A DNA stretch of 27,195 nt from assembly GCA_045223915.1 (NCBI GenBank), contig JBGUZU010000019.1:1-27195 (forward strand), in the 5' to 3' direction. The notes under the pieces were generated by a model. It was not told where the DNA came from. It was given only the letters and a program-made list of their open reading frames with translations, and ran no database searches. Position 1 is the stretch's first letter. Each line of letters opens with the position of its first letter. A program made the position numbers and the translations under genes. Source of the DNA: Ruminimicrobiellum sp045223915. GTDB lineage: Bacteria > Elusimicrobiota > Endomicrobiia > Endomicrobiales > Endomicrobiaceae. This document shows, piece by piece, positions 6,517 to 15,340 of the stretch.

Positions 6517-9500
6517 ATGGCTAACAAATTTAAGTATTACCTTAACCAAGACGGAAGTTTTGTTATCGAAAATTATAACTTGGCACCGACTTTTTCAAGC
6601 TTTTTCCCGGGTATTTCCGGAGTAAAAGGTATTCCGATGTGGGCATATTATGTTAACAGAGGGCAGGGAATTTGTACATTCGGTATAAAGAACAAAAATT
6701 ATGCAATAATGGAATTTTATCCCGCAAATGTAAGTTATAATTTAGTTAATACTTTCGGATTCAGAACATTTTTGAAAATAAAAAAAGGTAAGGAAACAAT
6801 TTGCTATGAACCGTTCAAAAATAATAGTGCCGATATAAAAGATGTAAAACAAAATATGTATGTTTCCGCTTACGATTTAACGATAGAAGAAATAAATACA
6901 AAAATCGGTATCAAAACAATAGTTACATATTTTACGTTGCCTAACCAACCGTTAGCCGGTCTTTTAAGAAAAGTTACGGTTGAAAATATATCCAAGCAAA
7001 ATGCTCAAATAGAAATTGTTGACGGTATGCCGAAAATTCTTCCGTATTATATTAATTCCTGGTCGCAAAAATATATGTCTACAACAATTCAAGCTTGGAC
7101 GAAAGTTGATAATTTCGATAAGACCGGAGTTCCTTTTTATAAATTGAAAGTTGAAACGGCAGACAGTTCCGAAGTTGTGGAAATTACCGAAGGTAACTTT
7201 TACTGTTCTTTAGTACAAGACAAAAAAGTAAAGAAAGCCGATATTATAATTGATCCGGACATTTTGTTCGGTTCCGATACAAGTTTTGCTTGTCCGGAAA
7301 AATTGTTTAATGAAAATTTTGTGTACCCTAAAAAACAGTTTGCGGATAACAAGTATCCTACGGCTTTCAGTTATGCAAAACAAAATTTGAAATCAAAAGA
7401 CAGCTTTAAAATATATTCTATCGTCGGTCACATCGAAAGTGCAAAATCTTTAAACAATTTTGTTAAAAAGTTTGACATAAAATATTTTGAAGCAAAACAG
7501 GAAGAAAATAAAAATTTAATAAATTCCATTACTTCCAATATGGAAACACATTCTTCAATACCTGAATTTGATATGTATTGCAGACAAAATTATCTTGATA
7601 ATGTTATGAGAGGCGGTCTTCCGATAGAGTTTAAATATAACGATAAGTCCGCAATGTATTATGTGTTTTCAAGAAAACACGGAGATTTGGAAAGAGATTA
7701 TAACGAATTCCAAGTATCACCTAACTACTATTCGCAGGGTAACGGAAATTACAGGGATGTAAATCAAAACAGAAGAAAAGATATTTTCTTTAACCCTAAT
7801 GTAAAAGACAGTGCGGTAAAAATATTTTATAACTTGTTACAAATAGATGCCTGTAACCCGTTGGTGGTTAAAGGAACACTTTTTGTTTTAGATACAAAAA
7901 GCAAAGAATATAAAAATATAATAAGTGATTTAAGTAACAAAAAAGATGAAGAAAAATTGAACAAATTTTTCCAAAAACCGTTTGAGCCCGGTTCGCTTGC
8001 AACATTCATGGAATTTTCAAACATAAAAACAAAAATAAAGTTTGAAGATTTTATTTCAAAAGTTGTAACAACGGCAAAAGCTCAAAACGATGCAAATCAC
8101 GGTGAAGGATATTGGGTAGACCATTGGAAATACAATTTCGATATATTGGAAAGCTTTTTAACAATATATCCCGATAAGAAAAAAGATATTTTCTTTAACG
8201 ATAAATCTTTTATTTATTATGATAACGATCATTATGTTTTACCGAGAAATCAAAAGTATGTTTTAACTCCGAAGGGAACGGTAAGACAATATAATTCCGT
8301 AGCAAAATCCGATGAAAAAGCGGAACTTATAGCATCAAGAAAAGTTAACCCAAATGCATTAAGAACAAATAACGGTAAAGGTGATATTTATTATACGACA
8401 CTTGCTTCAAAGTTTATAACAATAATGTCGGTAAAGTTTGCAACTTTGGACAGTGAAGGTATCGGTATAGAAATGGAATCGGATAAACCGGGTTGGTACG
8501 ATGCATTAAACGGTTTACCCGGACTTTTCGGTTCATCGACTCCGGAAGTTTTTGAGTTGAGAAAGATGATGGTTTTCTTTTCAAATCTTTTGAAAGAAAA
8601 TAAAGATGAAAAAATATTTGTACCTGTAGAAGTTGCAAAATTGTTTAAAGGCATTTTGTCCTTGTTAAAACAGAAACTTTCGTCTTTTGATTTCTGGGAT
8701 AAAGCAACAACATTGAAAGAAGAGTACAGAAAATCCGTTATATTCGGTATAAACGGTAAAGAAGAACAAATAAATATAAATTCGGTAATAGAATTTATAG
8801 ATAAAGCTGTAGCAAAAATAAATGCAGGTCTTAAAAAAGCTATAGATCCGAAAACAGGATTATATGTTACTTATTTCAGATACGAAGCAACAAAATATCA
8901 GAAAAATAACGAAAAAAATTCCAAAGGATTACCTTGTGTTAAAGTTTCCAAATTCCAAAGATATCCGTTACCGTTATTTTTGGAATCAGAAACACATTAT
9001 ATGAGAATGTCAGAAGATAAAAAGGAAGCAAAACAACATTTTGCATCCATTAAAAAGAGCGGACTTTACGATAAAGAGTTAAAGATGTTTAAAGTTTGTT
9101 CTTCATTACTCAGCGAGTCCAACGAAATAGGAAGATCGAGAGTGTTTTTACCGGGTTGGCTTGAAAATGAATCAGTATTTATGCATATGGAATTCAAATA
9201 TTTGTTGGGCCTTTTAAGAGCGGGTTTGTATGAAGAATTTTTCTCATCCATAAAAACATGTTTTCCGTGCTTTTTAAAACCTGAAGTCTACGGAAGAAGT
9301 ATACTTGAAAATTCTTCTTTTATTTCTTCAAGTGCTTTCCCCGATAAAAGAAATTGGGGCAGAGGCTTTGTTGCAAGACTCAGTGGTTCAACAGCCGAGT
9401 TTATAGATATGTGGCTTACAATGAGTTTAGGTTACAAACCTTTTTCCGTAAACGATAAAAATGAGTTGGTATTTAGTTTGAAACCTATAATCAGCGGAGA

Positions 9501-9729
9501 ATTCTTTGATAAGAAAGGCGAATTTAAGGCAAAATTGTTTTCAACAACCGATTTGGTTTATGTAAACAAATCTAAAAAGAGCACATATTTGCCGAATATG
9601 AGCATCAAAAAAATCGAAATTTTGTGGAACGATAATTCAAAGGATGTTGTAGACGGAAATATTGTTGTAGGAAAAAATGCCGAAAAAATAAGAAACAGAC
9701 AAGCAAAACAAATAACCGTTACGTTATAG
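6517..9729 (+). CDS. GH94-like carbohydrate phosphorylase (cellobiose phosphorylase family)
   Basis: A 1070-residue cytoplasmic protein without signal peptide. The N-terminal part (about 1-330) looks like the beta-sandwich of GH94-type enzymes (YYLNQDGSFVIENYN, GFRTFLKIKKGKE). The middle and C-terminal parts resemble the alpha/alpha barrel, with aromatic-rich segments such as NYYSQGNGNYRDVNQNRR, GEGYWVDHWKYNFDI and LPLFLESETHYMR. The segment KPEVYGRSILENSSF followed by GRGFVARLSGSTAEF is characteristic of proteins annotated as cellobiose phosphorylase (COG3459). These split beta-glucosides with phosphate. I do not see the GDWND-type catalytic aspartate motif of characterised GH94 enzymes, so substrate and even activity are open. 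It stands alone behind a repeat-derived leader and ends at a terminator. Confidence 0.65.
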   Translation: MANKFKYYLNQDGSFVIENYNLAPTFSSFFPGISGVKGIPMWAYYVNRGQGICTFGIKNKNYAIMEFYPANVSYNLVNTFGFRTFLKIKKGKETICYEPFKNNSADIKDVKQNMYVSAYDLTIEEINTKIGIKTIVTYFTLPNQPLAGLLRKVTVENISKQNAQIEIVDGMPKILPYYINSWSQKYMSTTIQAWTKVDNFDKTGVPFYKLKVETADSSEVVEITEGNFYCSLVQDKKVKKADIIIDPDILFGSDTSFACPEKLFNENFVYPKKQFADNKYPTAFSYAKQNLKSKDSFKIYSIVGHIESAKSLNNFVKKFDIKYFEAKQEENKNLINSITSNMETHSSIPEFDMYCRQNYLDNVMRGGLPIEFKYNDKSAMYYVFSRKHGDLERDYNEFQVSPNYYSQGNGNYRDVNQNRRKDIFFNPNVKDSAVKIFYNLLQIDACNPLVVKGTLFVLDTKSKEYKNIISDLSNKKDEEKLNKFFQKPFEPGSLATFMEFSNIKTKIKFEDFISKVVTTAKAQNDANHGEGYWVDHWKYNFDILESFLTIYPDKKKDIFFNDKSFIYYDNDHYVLPRNQKYVLTPKGTVRQYNSVAKSDEKAELIASRKVNPNALRTNNGKGDIYYTTLASKFITIMSVKFATLDSEGIGIEMESDKPGWYDALNGLPGLFGSSTPEVFELRKMMVFFSNLLKENKDEKIFVPVEVAKLFKGILSLLKQKLSSFDFWDKATTLKEEYRKSVIFGINGKEEQININSVIEFIDKAVAKINAGLKKAIDPKTGLYVTYFRYEATKYQKNNEKNSKGLPCVKVSKFQRYPLPLFLESETHYMRMSEDKKEAKQHFASIKKSGLYDKELKMFKVCSSLLSESNEIGRSRVFLPGWLENESVFMHMEFKYLLGLLRAGLYEEFFSSIKTCFPCFLKPEVYGRSILENSSFISSSAFPDKRNWGRGFVARLSGSTAEFIDMWLTMSLGYKPFSVNDKNELVFSLKPIISGEFFDKKGEFKAKLFSTTDLVYVNKSKKSTYLPNMSIKKIEILWNDNSKDVVDGNIVVGKNAEKIRNRQAKQITVTL

Positions 9730-9749
9730 AAATTAGCTTGGCATAAAAT

Positions 9750-9783
9750 AAAAATATCGCAGGGCGAACCTTGCGATATTTTT
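9750..9783. terminator. Terminator after the GH94-like gene
   Basis: Stem AAAAATATCGCAGGG (9750-9764) pairs with CCTTGCGATATTTTT (9769-9783) through one G-T pair, with loop CGAA. It ends in five T residues. Confidence 0.85.
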
Positions 9784-9819
9784 ATTAAAAAGCAATAAAA
9801 TATAAATGAAAATTAAATT

Positions 9820-10845
9820 ATGAATAATATTCCTAAAGTATCAATAATAACTACAGTGTATAATGTAGAACAATATTTAAGACAATGTTTGGATAGTATT
9901 GTTAATCAAACATTTAAAGATATTGAAATAATAGTCGTAAATGATTGTTCCCCGGATAATTCTTTAAAAATAATAGAAGAATATAAACAAAAAGATGAAA
10001 GATTTGTAGTAATCAATTTAAGTAAAAATGTAGGACTCGGTTTTGCAAGAAACGAGGGAATGAAGGTTGCGAAAGGTAAATATATTACTTTTATAGACTC
10101 AGATGATTGGGTTTCAAATGATTTTGTTGAGATTTTATACGAAACAATAGAAAAATATCAATATGATGTTATAAGCCCTGATTTTTATGAATATAACAAT
10201 ATTACACAAAAAATGTTTGAAAGTAATCATCCGAAAGAATTTTATAATATACCCATCTCTGCAATAAATATTAAACAAAAAGTGTTGAATTGTGAAGGCA
10301 TACATTATGCAAGGAAAATATTCAGATTACAGTTTTTAAAAGATAATGATATTGCTTTTACGATAAATAAATTAGAAGATACTCTTTTTACATGGGAAGT
10401 TATGTTGAAAACAAATAAATTCATGTTTATTGATAACAAAATATATTTTTATAGAACAAACAGAGAAGGTTCTATTATGTCAATGGTAGTTAACGATATA
10501 CCAAATAATATGAACTTGTTTTATGCTTTAAAAAAGTTAGTATATGAAGATGAAAACAATAAAAAAGTTTTTGATCCTGTTTTAAATTCTTTTATTATGA
10601 ACAGATTTTTAGATTTTGCATGGAAATATCTTGATGTTTTTGAACCTATATATACAAAATTTAAAAATCAATATCTTAGTGATAATAATGTTTCTTTTTA
10701 TTATGAAAAAAAATTAAAAAATTTCTTTAAAGCAAAAATTTTTCAATTTGCTTATAAATCTTATTCAAGATTAATATTAGCGTCATTGTGTTACAGATTT
10801 GAATTAAAAAAAATATTGCACTTCATTCATATAAAATTAAAATAA
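9820..10845 (+). CDS. Family 2 glycosyltransferase (GT-A)
   Basis: A 341-residue inverting sugar transferase of the WcaA/EpsJ type. It has the GT-A start PKVSIITTVYNVEQYLRQCL, then IVVNDCSPDN, the arginine-bearing NVGLGFARNEG, and the metal/nucleotide-binding DSDD (residues 93-96). The C-terminal third is basic and hydrophobic, as in membrane-associated family members, but has no obvious transmembrane helix. It is monocistronic, bracketed by terminators at 9750-9783 and 10871-10915, with no good Shine-Dalgarno. Base use looks even more AT-rich than its neighbours (many AAT, ATA and AAA codons and few GGN/CCG words), which hints at a separate origin. The donor and acceptor sugars cannot be told. 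Confidence 0.85.
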   Translation: MNNIPKVSIITTVYNVEQYLRQCLDSIVNQTFKDIEIIVVNDCSPDNSLKIIEEYKQKDERFVVINLSKNVGLGFARNEGMKVAKGKYITFIDSDDWVSNDFVEILYETIEKYQYDVISPDFYEYNNITQKMFESNHPKEFYNIPISAINIKQKVLNCEGIHYARKIFRLQFLKDNDIAFTINKLEDTLFTWEVMLKTNKFMFIDNKIYFYRTNREGSIMSMVVNDIPNNMNLFYALKKLVYEDENNKKVFDPVLNSFIMNRFLDFAWKYLDVFEPIYTKFKNQYLSDNNVSFYYEKKLKNFFKAKIFQFAYKSYSRLILASLCYRFELKKILHFIHIKLK

Positions 10846-10870
10846 CAATAATTAAATTCCATAAAAATAT

Positions 10871-10915
10871 AAAAGAGCGGACAATTTTACGATATAAACA
10901 ATCTGCTCTTTTTTT
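10871..10915 (+). terminator. Terminator after the glycosyltransferase
   Basis: AAAAGAGCGGA (10871-10881) pairs with TCTGCTCTTTT across a 20-base loop through one G-T pair. A run of T residues follows to 10915. Confidence 0.82.
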
Positions 10916-10988
10916 ATGTAAAAATTTCTTATAATTTTGTAAAATATTAAAGATAATAAAATAATACTTTATATATACGGAGTTTGTT

Positions 10989-12899
10989 ATGAATTTAGCA
11001 AGAAAAATTATTAAAAAGCATTTGGTTTCGGGATCAATGGAAGTGGGCAGTGAAGTTGCATTAAAGATAGATCAGACATTAACTCAAGATGCAACGGGGA
11101 CTATGGCATATTTACAGTTTGAAGCAATGAACGTTCCTAAAGTAAAAACGGAACTTTCCGTAAGTTATGTTGACCATAACACATTGCAGTCCGGTTTTGA
11201 GAATGCCGACGATCATAAGTTTTTACAAACTATAGCAAATAAGCACGGGATAGTTTTTTCACCTGCGGGTAACGGAATTTGCCATCAGGTACATTTGGAA
11301 AGATTCGGTGTTCCGGGTAAAACATTGATAGGTTCCGATTCACACACCCCTACGGGCGGCGGAATCGGTATGCTTGCTTTCGGAGCGGGCGGACTTGATG
11401 TTGCATGTGCCATGGCAGGGCAGCCTTTTTATATAACAATGCCTAAAATAGTTAAAGTTAATTTAATTGGAAAATTAAGAGATTGGGTAAGTGCTAAAGA
11501 TATAATTCTTGAACTTTTAAGGATATTGTCCGTTAAGGGCGGAAGAGGAAAAATATTTGAGTTTGCGGGTGAAGGTGTTAAAACTTTGTCTGTTCCGGAA
11601 AGAGCAACAATTACAAATATGGGAACGGAACTCGGTGCAACAACTACAATATTTCCTTCAGACGAAATAACAAAAGATTTCTTGAAAAGACAAAACAGAG
11701 AAAAAGATTGGGTTGAAATGGTTGCCGATTCCGATGCAACATACGACGATGAATTGACAATAAATTTGTCCGAACTTGAACCTTTGATTGCTATGCCTCA
11801 CAGTCCCGATAATGTAAAAAAAGTTAAAGATTTGAAAGGAACAAAAGTTGATCAGGTTTGTATCGGTTCCTGCACAAATTCATCTTATGCGGATATGATG
11901 TTATGTGCCGAAACATTAAAAGATAAAAAGATAAATAAAAATACAAGTTTAACGATTTCTCCGGGTTCAAGACAAGTATTTTCAATGCTTGCAAGTTCCG
12001 GTAAATTGTTTAACATAATAAATGCCGGTGCAAGAATATTGGAATGTGCTTGCGGACCGTGTATCGGTATGGGACAAGCTCCAAAGACTAAAGCGGTGTC
12101 ACTTAGAACATTTAACAGAAACTTTGAAGGCAGAAGCGGAACAAAAGATGCTCAGGTTTATTTGTGTTCACCTGAAGTTGCTTTGGCTGCAGCTTTAACC
12201 GGAGAAATAACAGATCCTACAACTTTGTTCGGTGCAAAACCTAAAATAAGTTTACCGGACAGTTTTTATATTAACGATGACCATTTCCAAAAACCTTCCA
12301 ATGAAGGGGAAATTGTCAGAGGACCTAATATAAAACCTTTACCGAAATTCGAACCGATGCCCGATTCTATTTCGGCAGATGTAGTTTTGAAAGTCGGTGA
12401 CAATATTTCTACCGACCACATATTGCCGGCAGGTGCAAAGATATTGCCTTTAAGATCTAATTTGCCCGCAATATCGGAACATACTTTCGGTGCCGTAGAT
12501 AAAGATTTTGTTGCAAGAGCAAAATCCGTTAAAAACGGAGTTATAGTAGGTGCGGAAAATTACGGGCAGGGTTCTTCAAGAGAACATGCCGCACTTGCAC
12601 CGAGATATTTGGGAATAAAAGTTGTTATTACAAAAACATTTGCAAGAATACATTTGGCAAACTTAATAAATTTCGGAATTATTCCGTTAACTTTTGCTGA
12701 TGTCAACGATTATGAGCTTATAAAACTTGCAGATAAAATAGAGTTTAAAGATATAAAAAATATTATAAAAGAAAATAAAGATTTGGTTATAACCGTTAAC
12801 GGTAAAAATATTAAATTGAATTACAGTTTTACCGAAAGACAAAAAGAAATATTGTTTGCCGGCGGTTTGTTAAATTGGATTAAAGAGGGAATAAAATAA
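10989..12899 (+). CDS. acn: Aconitate hydratase (short, Aquifex type)
   Basis: Isomerises citrate to isocitrate through cis-aconitate using a [4Fe-4S] cluster. At 636 residues it is much shorter than AcnA/AcnB of enteric bacteria and fits the compact single-chain type. Cluster ligands are visible as Cys295 (IGSCTNSSY) and Cys355 and Cys358 (ACGPCIG). The N-terminal GSDSHTPTGGGIGMLAFGAGG is a family block. The C-terminal swivel domain has GDNISTDHILPAG and the substrate-binding YGQGSSREHAA. A LeuC-type enzyme would lack this fused swivel domain. No citrate synthase or isocitrate dehydrogenase is next to it. proA follows after one base, suggesting a supply line from citrate to 2-oxoglutarate, glutamate and proline. 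This link is inference. Confidence 0.93.
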   Translation: MNLARKIIKKHLVSGSMEVGSEVALKIDQTLTQDATGTMAYLQFEAMNVPKVKTELSVSYVDHNTLQSGFENADDHKFLQTIANKHGIVFSPAGNGICHQVHLERFGVPGKTLIGSDSHTPTGGGIGMLAFGAGGLDVACAMAGQPFYITMPKIVKVNLIGKLRDWVSAKDIILELLRILSVKGGRGKIFEFAGEGVKTLSVPERATITNMGTELGATTTIFPSDEITKDFLKRQNREKDWVEMVADSDATYDDELTINLSELEPLIAMPHSPDNVKKVKDLKGTKVDQVCIGSCTNSSYADMMLCAETLKDKKINKNTSLTISPGSRQVFSMLASSGKLFNIINAGARILECACGPCIGMGQAPKTKAVSLRTFNRNFEGRSGTKDAQVYLCSPEVALAAALTGEITDPTTLFGAKPKISLPDSFYINDDHFQKPSNEGEIVRGPNIKPLPKFEPMPDSISADVVLKVGDNISTDHILPAGAKILPLRSNLPAISEHTFGAVDKDFVARAKSVKNGVIVGAENYGQGSSREHAALAPRYLGIKVVITKTFARIHLANLINFGIIPLTFADVNDYELIKLADKIEFKDIKNIIKENKDLVITVNGKNIKLNYSFTERQKEILFAGGLLNWIKEGIK

Positions 12900-12900
12900 T

Positions 12901-14163
12901 ATGGAAGAACAAGAAATAAAACAAATAGTTAATAAAAAAGTTTCTTTGGCAAAAGTTGCTTCCATGCAGTTGGGACTTTTGGATTTTAAACAAAGAAACG
13001 CTATATTGTTATCGATAGCCGATGCTTTGGAAAAAAATATCAGTGAAATACAGTTTCATAACGATATAGATGTTGAAACCGCGAAAAATTCCGGTATGGA
13101 TAAAGTTTTGATAGAAAGGCTTACATTAACAAATAAAAGAATTGAAGATATGATACACGGTGTAAGAAGTATCGTTAATCAAAAAGATCCGATCGGCGAA
13201 ATTATGGAAACAAGAGATGTTGACGGTATAAATATTCAAAAAATAAGAGTTCCTATAGGAACTATAGCAATGATATACGAATCAAGACCTAATGTTACCG
13301 TTGATGCTGCGGCATTATGTATAAAGTCCGGTAATGCTATTATTTTAAGAGGCGGTTCGGAAGCTATAAATTCGAATAAAATACTTGCAAAGATTATTTC
13401 TTCCGCAGGAGAATCTGCGGGTATGCCGGTAGGTGCGATTACTTTTATAGATGTAGTTGACAGAGCTGCAGTTTCCGAAATGATAAAACTTGATAATTAT
13501 ATAGATTTGTTGATACCGAGAGGAAGCGGGAAAATGATAGAATTTATAAAACAACATTCCACCATTCCTATACTTTCTCACGGCAGCGGGTTATGTCACA
13601 CTTACATTGATAAAGCTGCCAATATCGATATGGCAATAAAAGTTACCATAAATGCCAAATGTCAAAGACCGGGAGTATGTAATGCTACCGAAACCGTTCT
13701 TGTTCACAGAGATATAGCAAACAAAGTTTTACCGAAATTATGTAAACAGTTTTTTGCCAATGATACCGAAGTAAGAGGTTGTAAATTGACAAAAGCTGTT
13801 GTTCCGGAAGTTAAAGATGCTACCGAACAAGATTGGGCAACGGAATATTTGGATAAGATAGTATCAATAAAAGTTGTTAACTCTTTGGAAGAAGCAATAA
13901 ACCATATTAACAGATACGGCTCAAAACATTCCGACTCGATAATTACCGAAGATAAGCAAAGAGCGGAAAAGTTTTTGAAAGAAGTTGATTCTGCGGCAGT
14001 GTTCCATAACGTTTCCACAAGACTTCATGACGGTGGAGTTTTCGGGTTGGGTGCGGAAATCGGAATATCCACCGGTAAGTTGCATGCAAGAGGTGCAATG
14101 GGTGCAAGAGAGTTAACCACAACGAAATATGTTGTCAGAGGTAACGGAGTTATAAGAAAATAA
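12901..14163 (+). CDS. proA: Gamma-glutamyl phosphate reductase
   Basis: Second step of proline synthesis: NADPH-dependent reduction of glutamyl 5-phosphate to the semialdehyde. The 420 residues carry the aldehyde-dehydrogenase fold with IGTIAMIYESRPNVT near 119-133, the cofactor loop ILRGGSEA, and the catalytic cysteine Cys260 in QRPGVCNATET. The C-terminal GLGAEIGISTGKLHARG is a ProA block. It begins one base after the aconitase stop and has no independent leader, so it is co-transcribed. proB (glutamate kinase), usually adjacent, is not in this window. Confidence 0.96.
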   Translation: MEEQEIKQIVNKKVSLAKVASMQLGLLDFKQRNAILLSIADALEKNISEIQFHNDIDVETAKNSGMDKVLIERLTLTNKRIEDMIHGVRSIVNQKDPIGEIMETRDVDGINIQKIRVPIGTIAMIYESRPNVTVDAAALCIKSGNAIILRGGSEAINSNKILAKIISSAGESAGMPVGAITFIDVVDRAAVSEMIKLDNYIDLLIPRGSGKMIEFIKQHSTIPILSHGSGLCHTYIDKAANIDMAIKVTINAKCQRPGVCNATETVLVHRDIANKVLPKLCKQFFANDTEVRGCKLTKAVVPEVKDATEQDWATEYLDKIVSIKVVNSLEEAINHINRYGSKHSDSIITEDKQRAEKFLKEVDSAAVFHNVSTRLHDGGVFGLGAEIGISTGKLHARGAMGARELTTTKYVVRGNGVIRK

Positions 14164-14195
14164 TTTTTATATATGTTTGGAGGTGTGACTGAATT

Positions 14196-14771
14196 ATGAA
14201 TATCGGGGTTTTGGGCGGTTCTTTTGATCCTGTTCATAATGCACACCTTCAAATGGCAAAAGTTGCGTTAAAAGAGTTTAAGTTGGATAAAATTATTTTC
14301 GTTCCGGCATATGTTCCTCCTCATAAGAAGAAACTTGTTGCATCGGACAAAGACAGATATAACATGCTTTTAGATGTGACAAAAGATACAGAACAATACG
14401 AAATTGATACTTATGAACTTGATTCAAAAAAATCCGTTTATTCTTATGAGATGTTAGATTACATTAAAAGTAAACATAATTCAGACACTATAAAAATGAT
14501 AATAGGTGCGGATTCGTTTAATAATTTAGCTTTGTGGAAAAATACGGACTATATAGTAAAAAAATACGGGTTTATAGTTTTTCCGAGGCCGAACATAACG
14601 ATAGATATTGAAAGCCCGTATTATAAATATTGCAAGTTTTCAAAATATGTTATGGAAGATATATCATCAACGGATATAAGACAATATTTGAATGATAAAA
14701 AAGATATTTCCGAACTTGTACCTAAACAAGCGGCTGACTATATAAAAAGAAACGGACTTTACAGTGAATAA
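14196..14771 (+). CDS. nadD: Nicotinate-nucleotide adenylyltransferase
   Basis: Adenylates nicotinate mononucleotide to deamido-NAD in NAD synthesis. The 191-residue Rossmann protein has the family start GVLGGSFDPVHNAH (from residue 4), with the nucleotidyl-transfer histidines in the HxxH motif (His14, His17). It also has PAYVPPHK, and the C-terminal ISSTDIRQYL that takes the place of the ISxTxxR motif. GGAGGTG lies upstream of the ATG. It heads nadD-yqeK-lytR-rsfS, an order conserved in many bacteria. Its last eight bases overlap the GTG start of yqeK. Confidence 0.94.
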   Translation: MNIGVLGGSFDPVHNAHLQMAKVALKEFKLDKIIFVPAYVPPHKKKLVASDKDRYNMLLDVTKDTEQYEIDTYELDSKKSVYSYEMLDYIKSKHNSDTIKMIIGADSFNNLALWKNTDYIVKKYGFIVFPRPNITIDIESPYYKYCKFSKYVMEDISSTDIRQYLNDKKDISELVPKQAADYIKRNGLYSE

Positions 14772-15339
14772 AAATACAGAACAAAAAATATATAACTATT
14801 TATCATCACATTTAAAACCGGAAAGATATAATCATGTGTTAGCGGTTAACGATTTAGCTGTGAAACTTGCAAAAACTTATAAACTTGATATTATGAGAAT
14901 ATCGACTGCCGCTTTGCTTCACGATTGTGCAAAAAATATGACATTTGAAGAAAATTTAAAGTATATTAAGAAACACAAATTGAAAATAAAGTATGCGGAT
15001 TTTATTATAAAGTATCTTCCTCAAGTTTTACATTCTTATATAGGTGCCGATATTGCCAAAAAGGTATTTCATATAAAAGATAAAGAAATTATAAATTCAA
15101 TATATAATCATACTATCGGAAGAATCGGTATGAGTGATTACGAAAAGGTAATTTTTATAGCGGATGCGTTATCCTTAGATAGGAAATATAAAAAAGCTTT
15201 TGTATCAAAAAAAATAATGTTCAGCGATTTGGATGAAACATTTAAGTTGGTGTTACAAAGTAAAATAAAATATGTGATATCAAAATTTAAAGTTGTGCAT
15301 CCCGATATTATAAAGATATGGAATTATTATAACGGTTAA
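14764..15339 (+). CDS. yqeK: HD-domain nucleotide hydrolase YqeK
   Basis: A 191-residue HD-superfamily phosphohydrolase. Characterised YqeK proteins cleave diadenosine tetraphosphate symmetrically to ADP. Metal ligands fit His24 (RYNHVLAV), the His53-Asp54 pair (LLHDCAKN), and His and Asp residues later (VLHSYIGAD, NHTIGRIGM, FIADALSLDR). It starts with GTG, overlapping nadD by eight bases, which suggests coupled translation. The position between nadD and the LytR-like gene supports the call. Confidence 0.9.
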   Translation: MNKNTEQKIYNYLSSHLKPERYNHVLAVNDLAVKLAKTYKLDIMRISTAALLHDCAKNMTFEENLKYIKKHKLKIKYADFIIKYLPQVLHSYIGADIAKKVFHIKDKEIINSIYNHTIGRIGMSDYEKVIFIADALSLDRKYKKAFVSKKIMFSDLDETFKLVLQSKIKYVISKFKVVHPDIIKIWNYYNG

Positions 15340-15340
15340 A

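Noticed and set aside
10989..12899. LeuC (isopropylmalate dehydratase large subunit)
   Set aside because: A fused swivel domain with YGQGSSREHAA and the overall length indicate aconitase. LeuD is separate at 22611.
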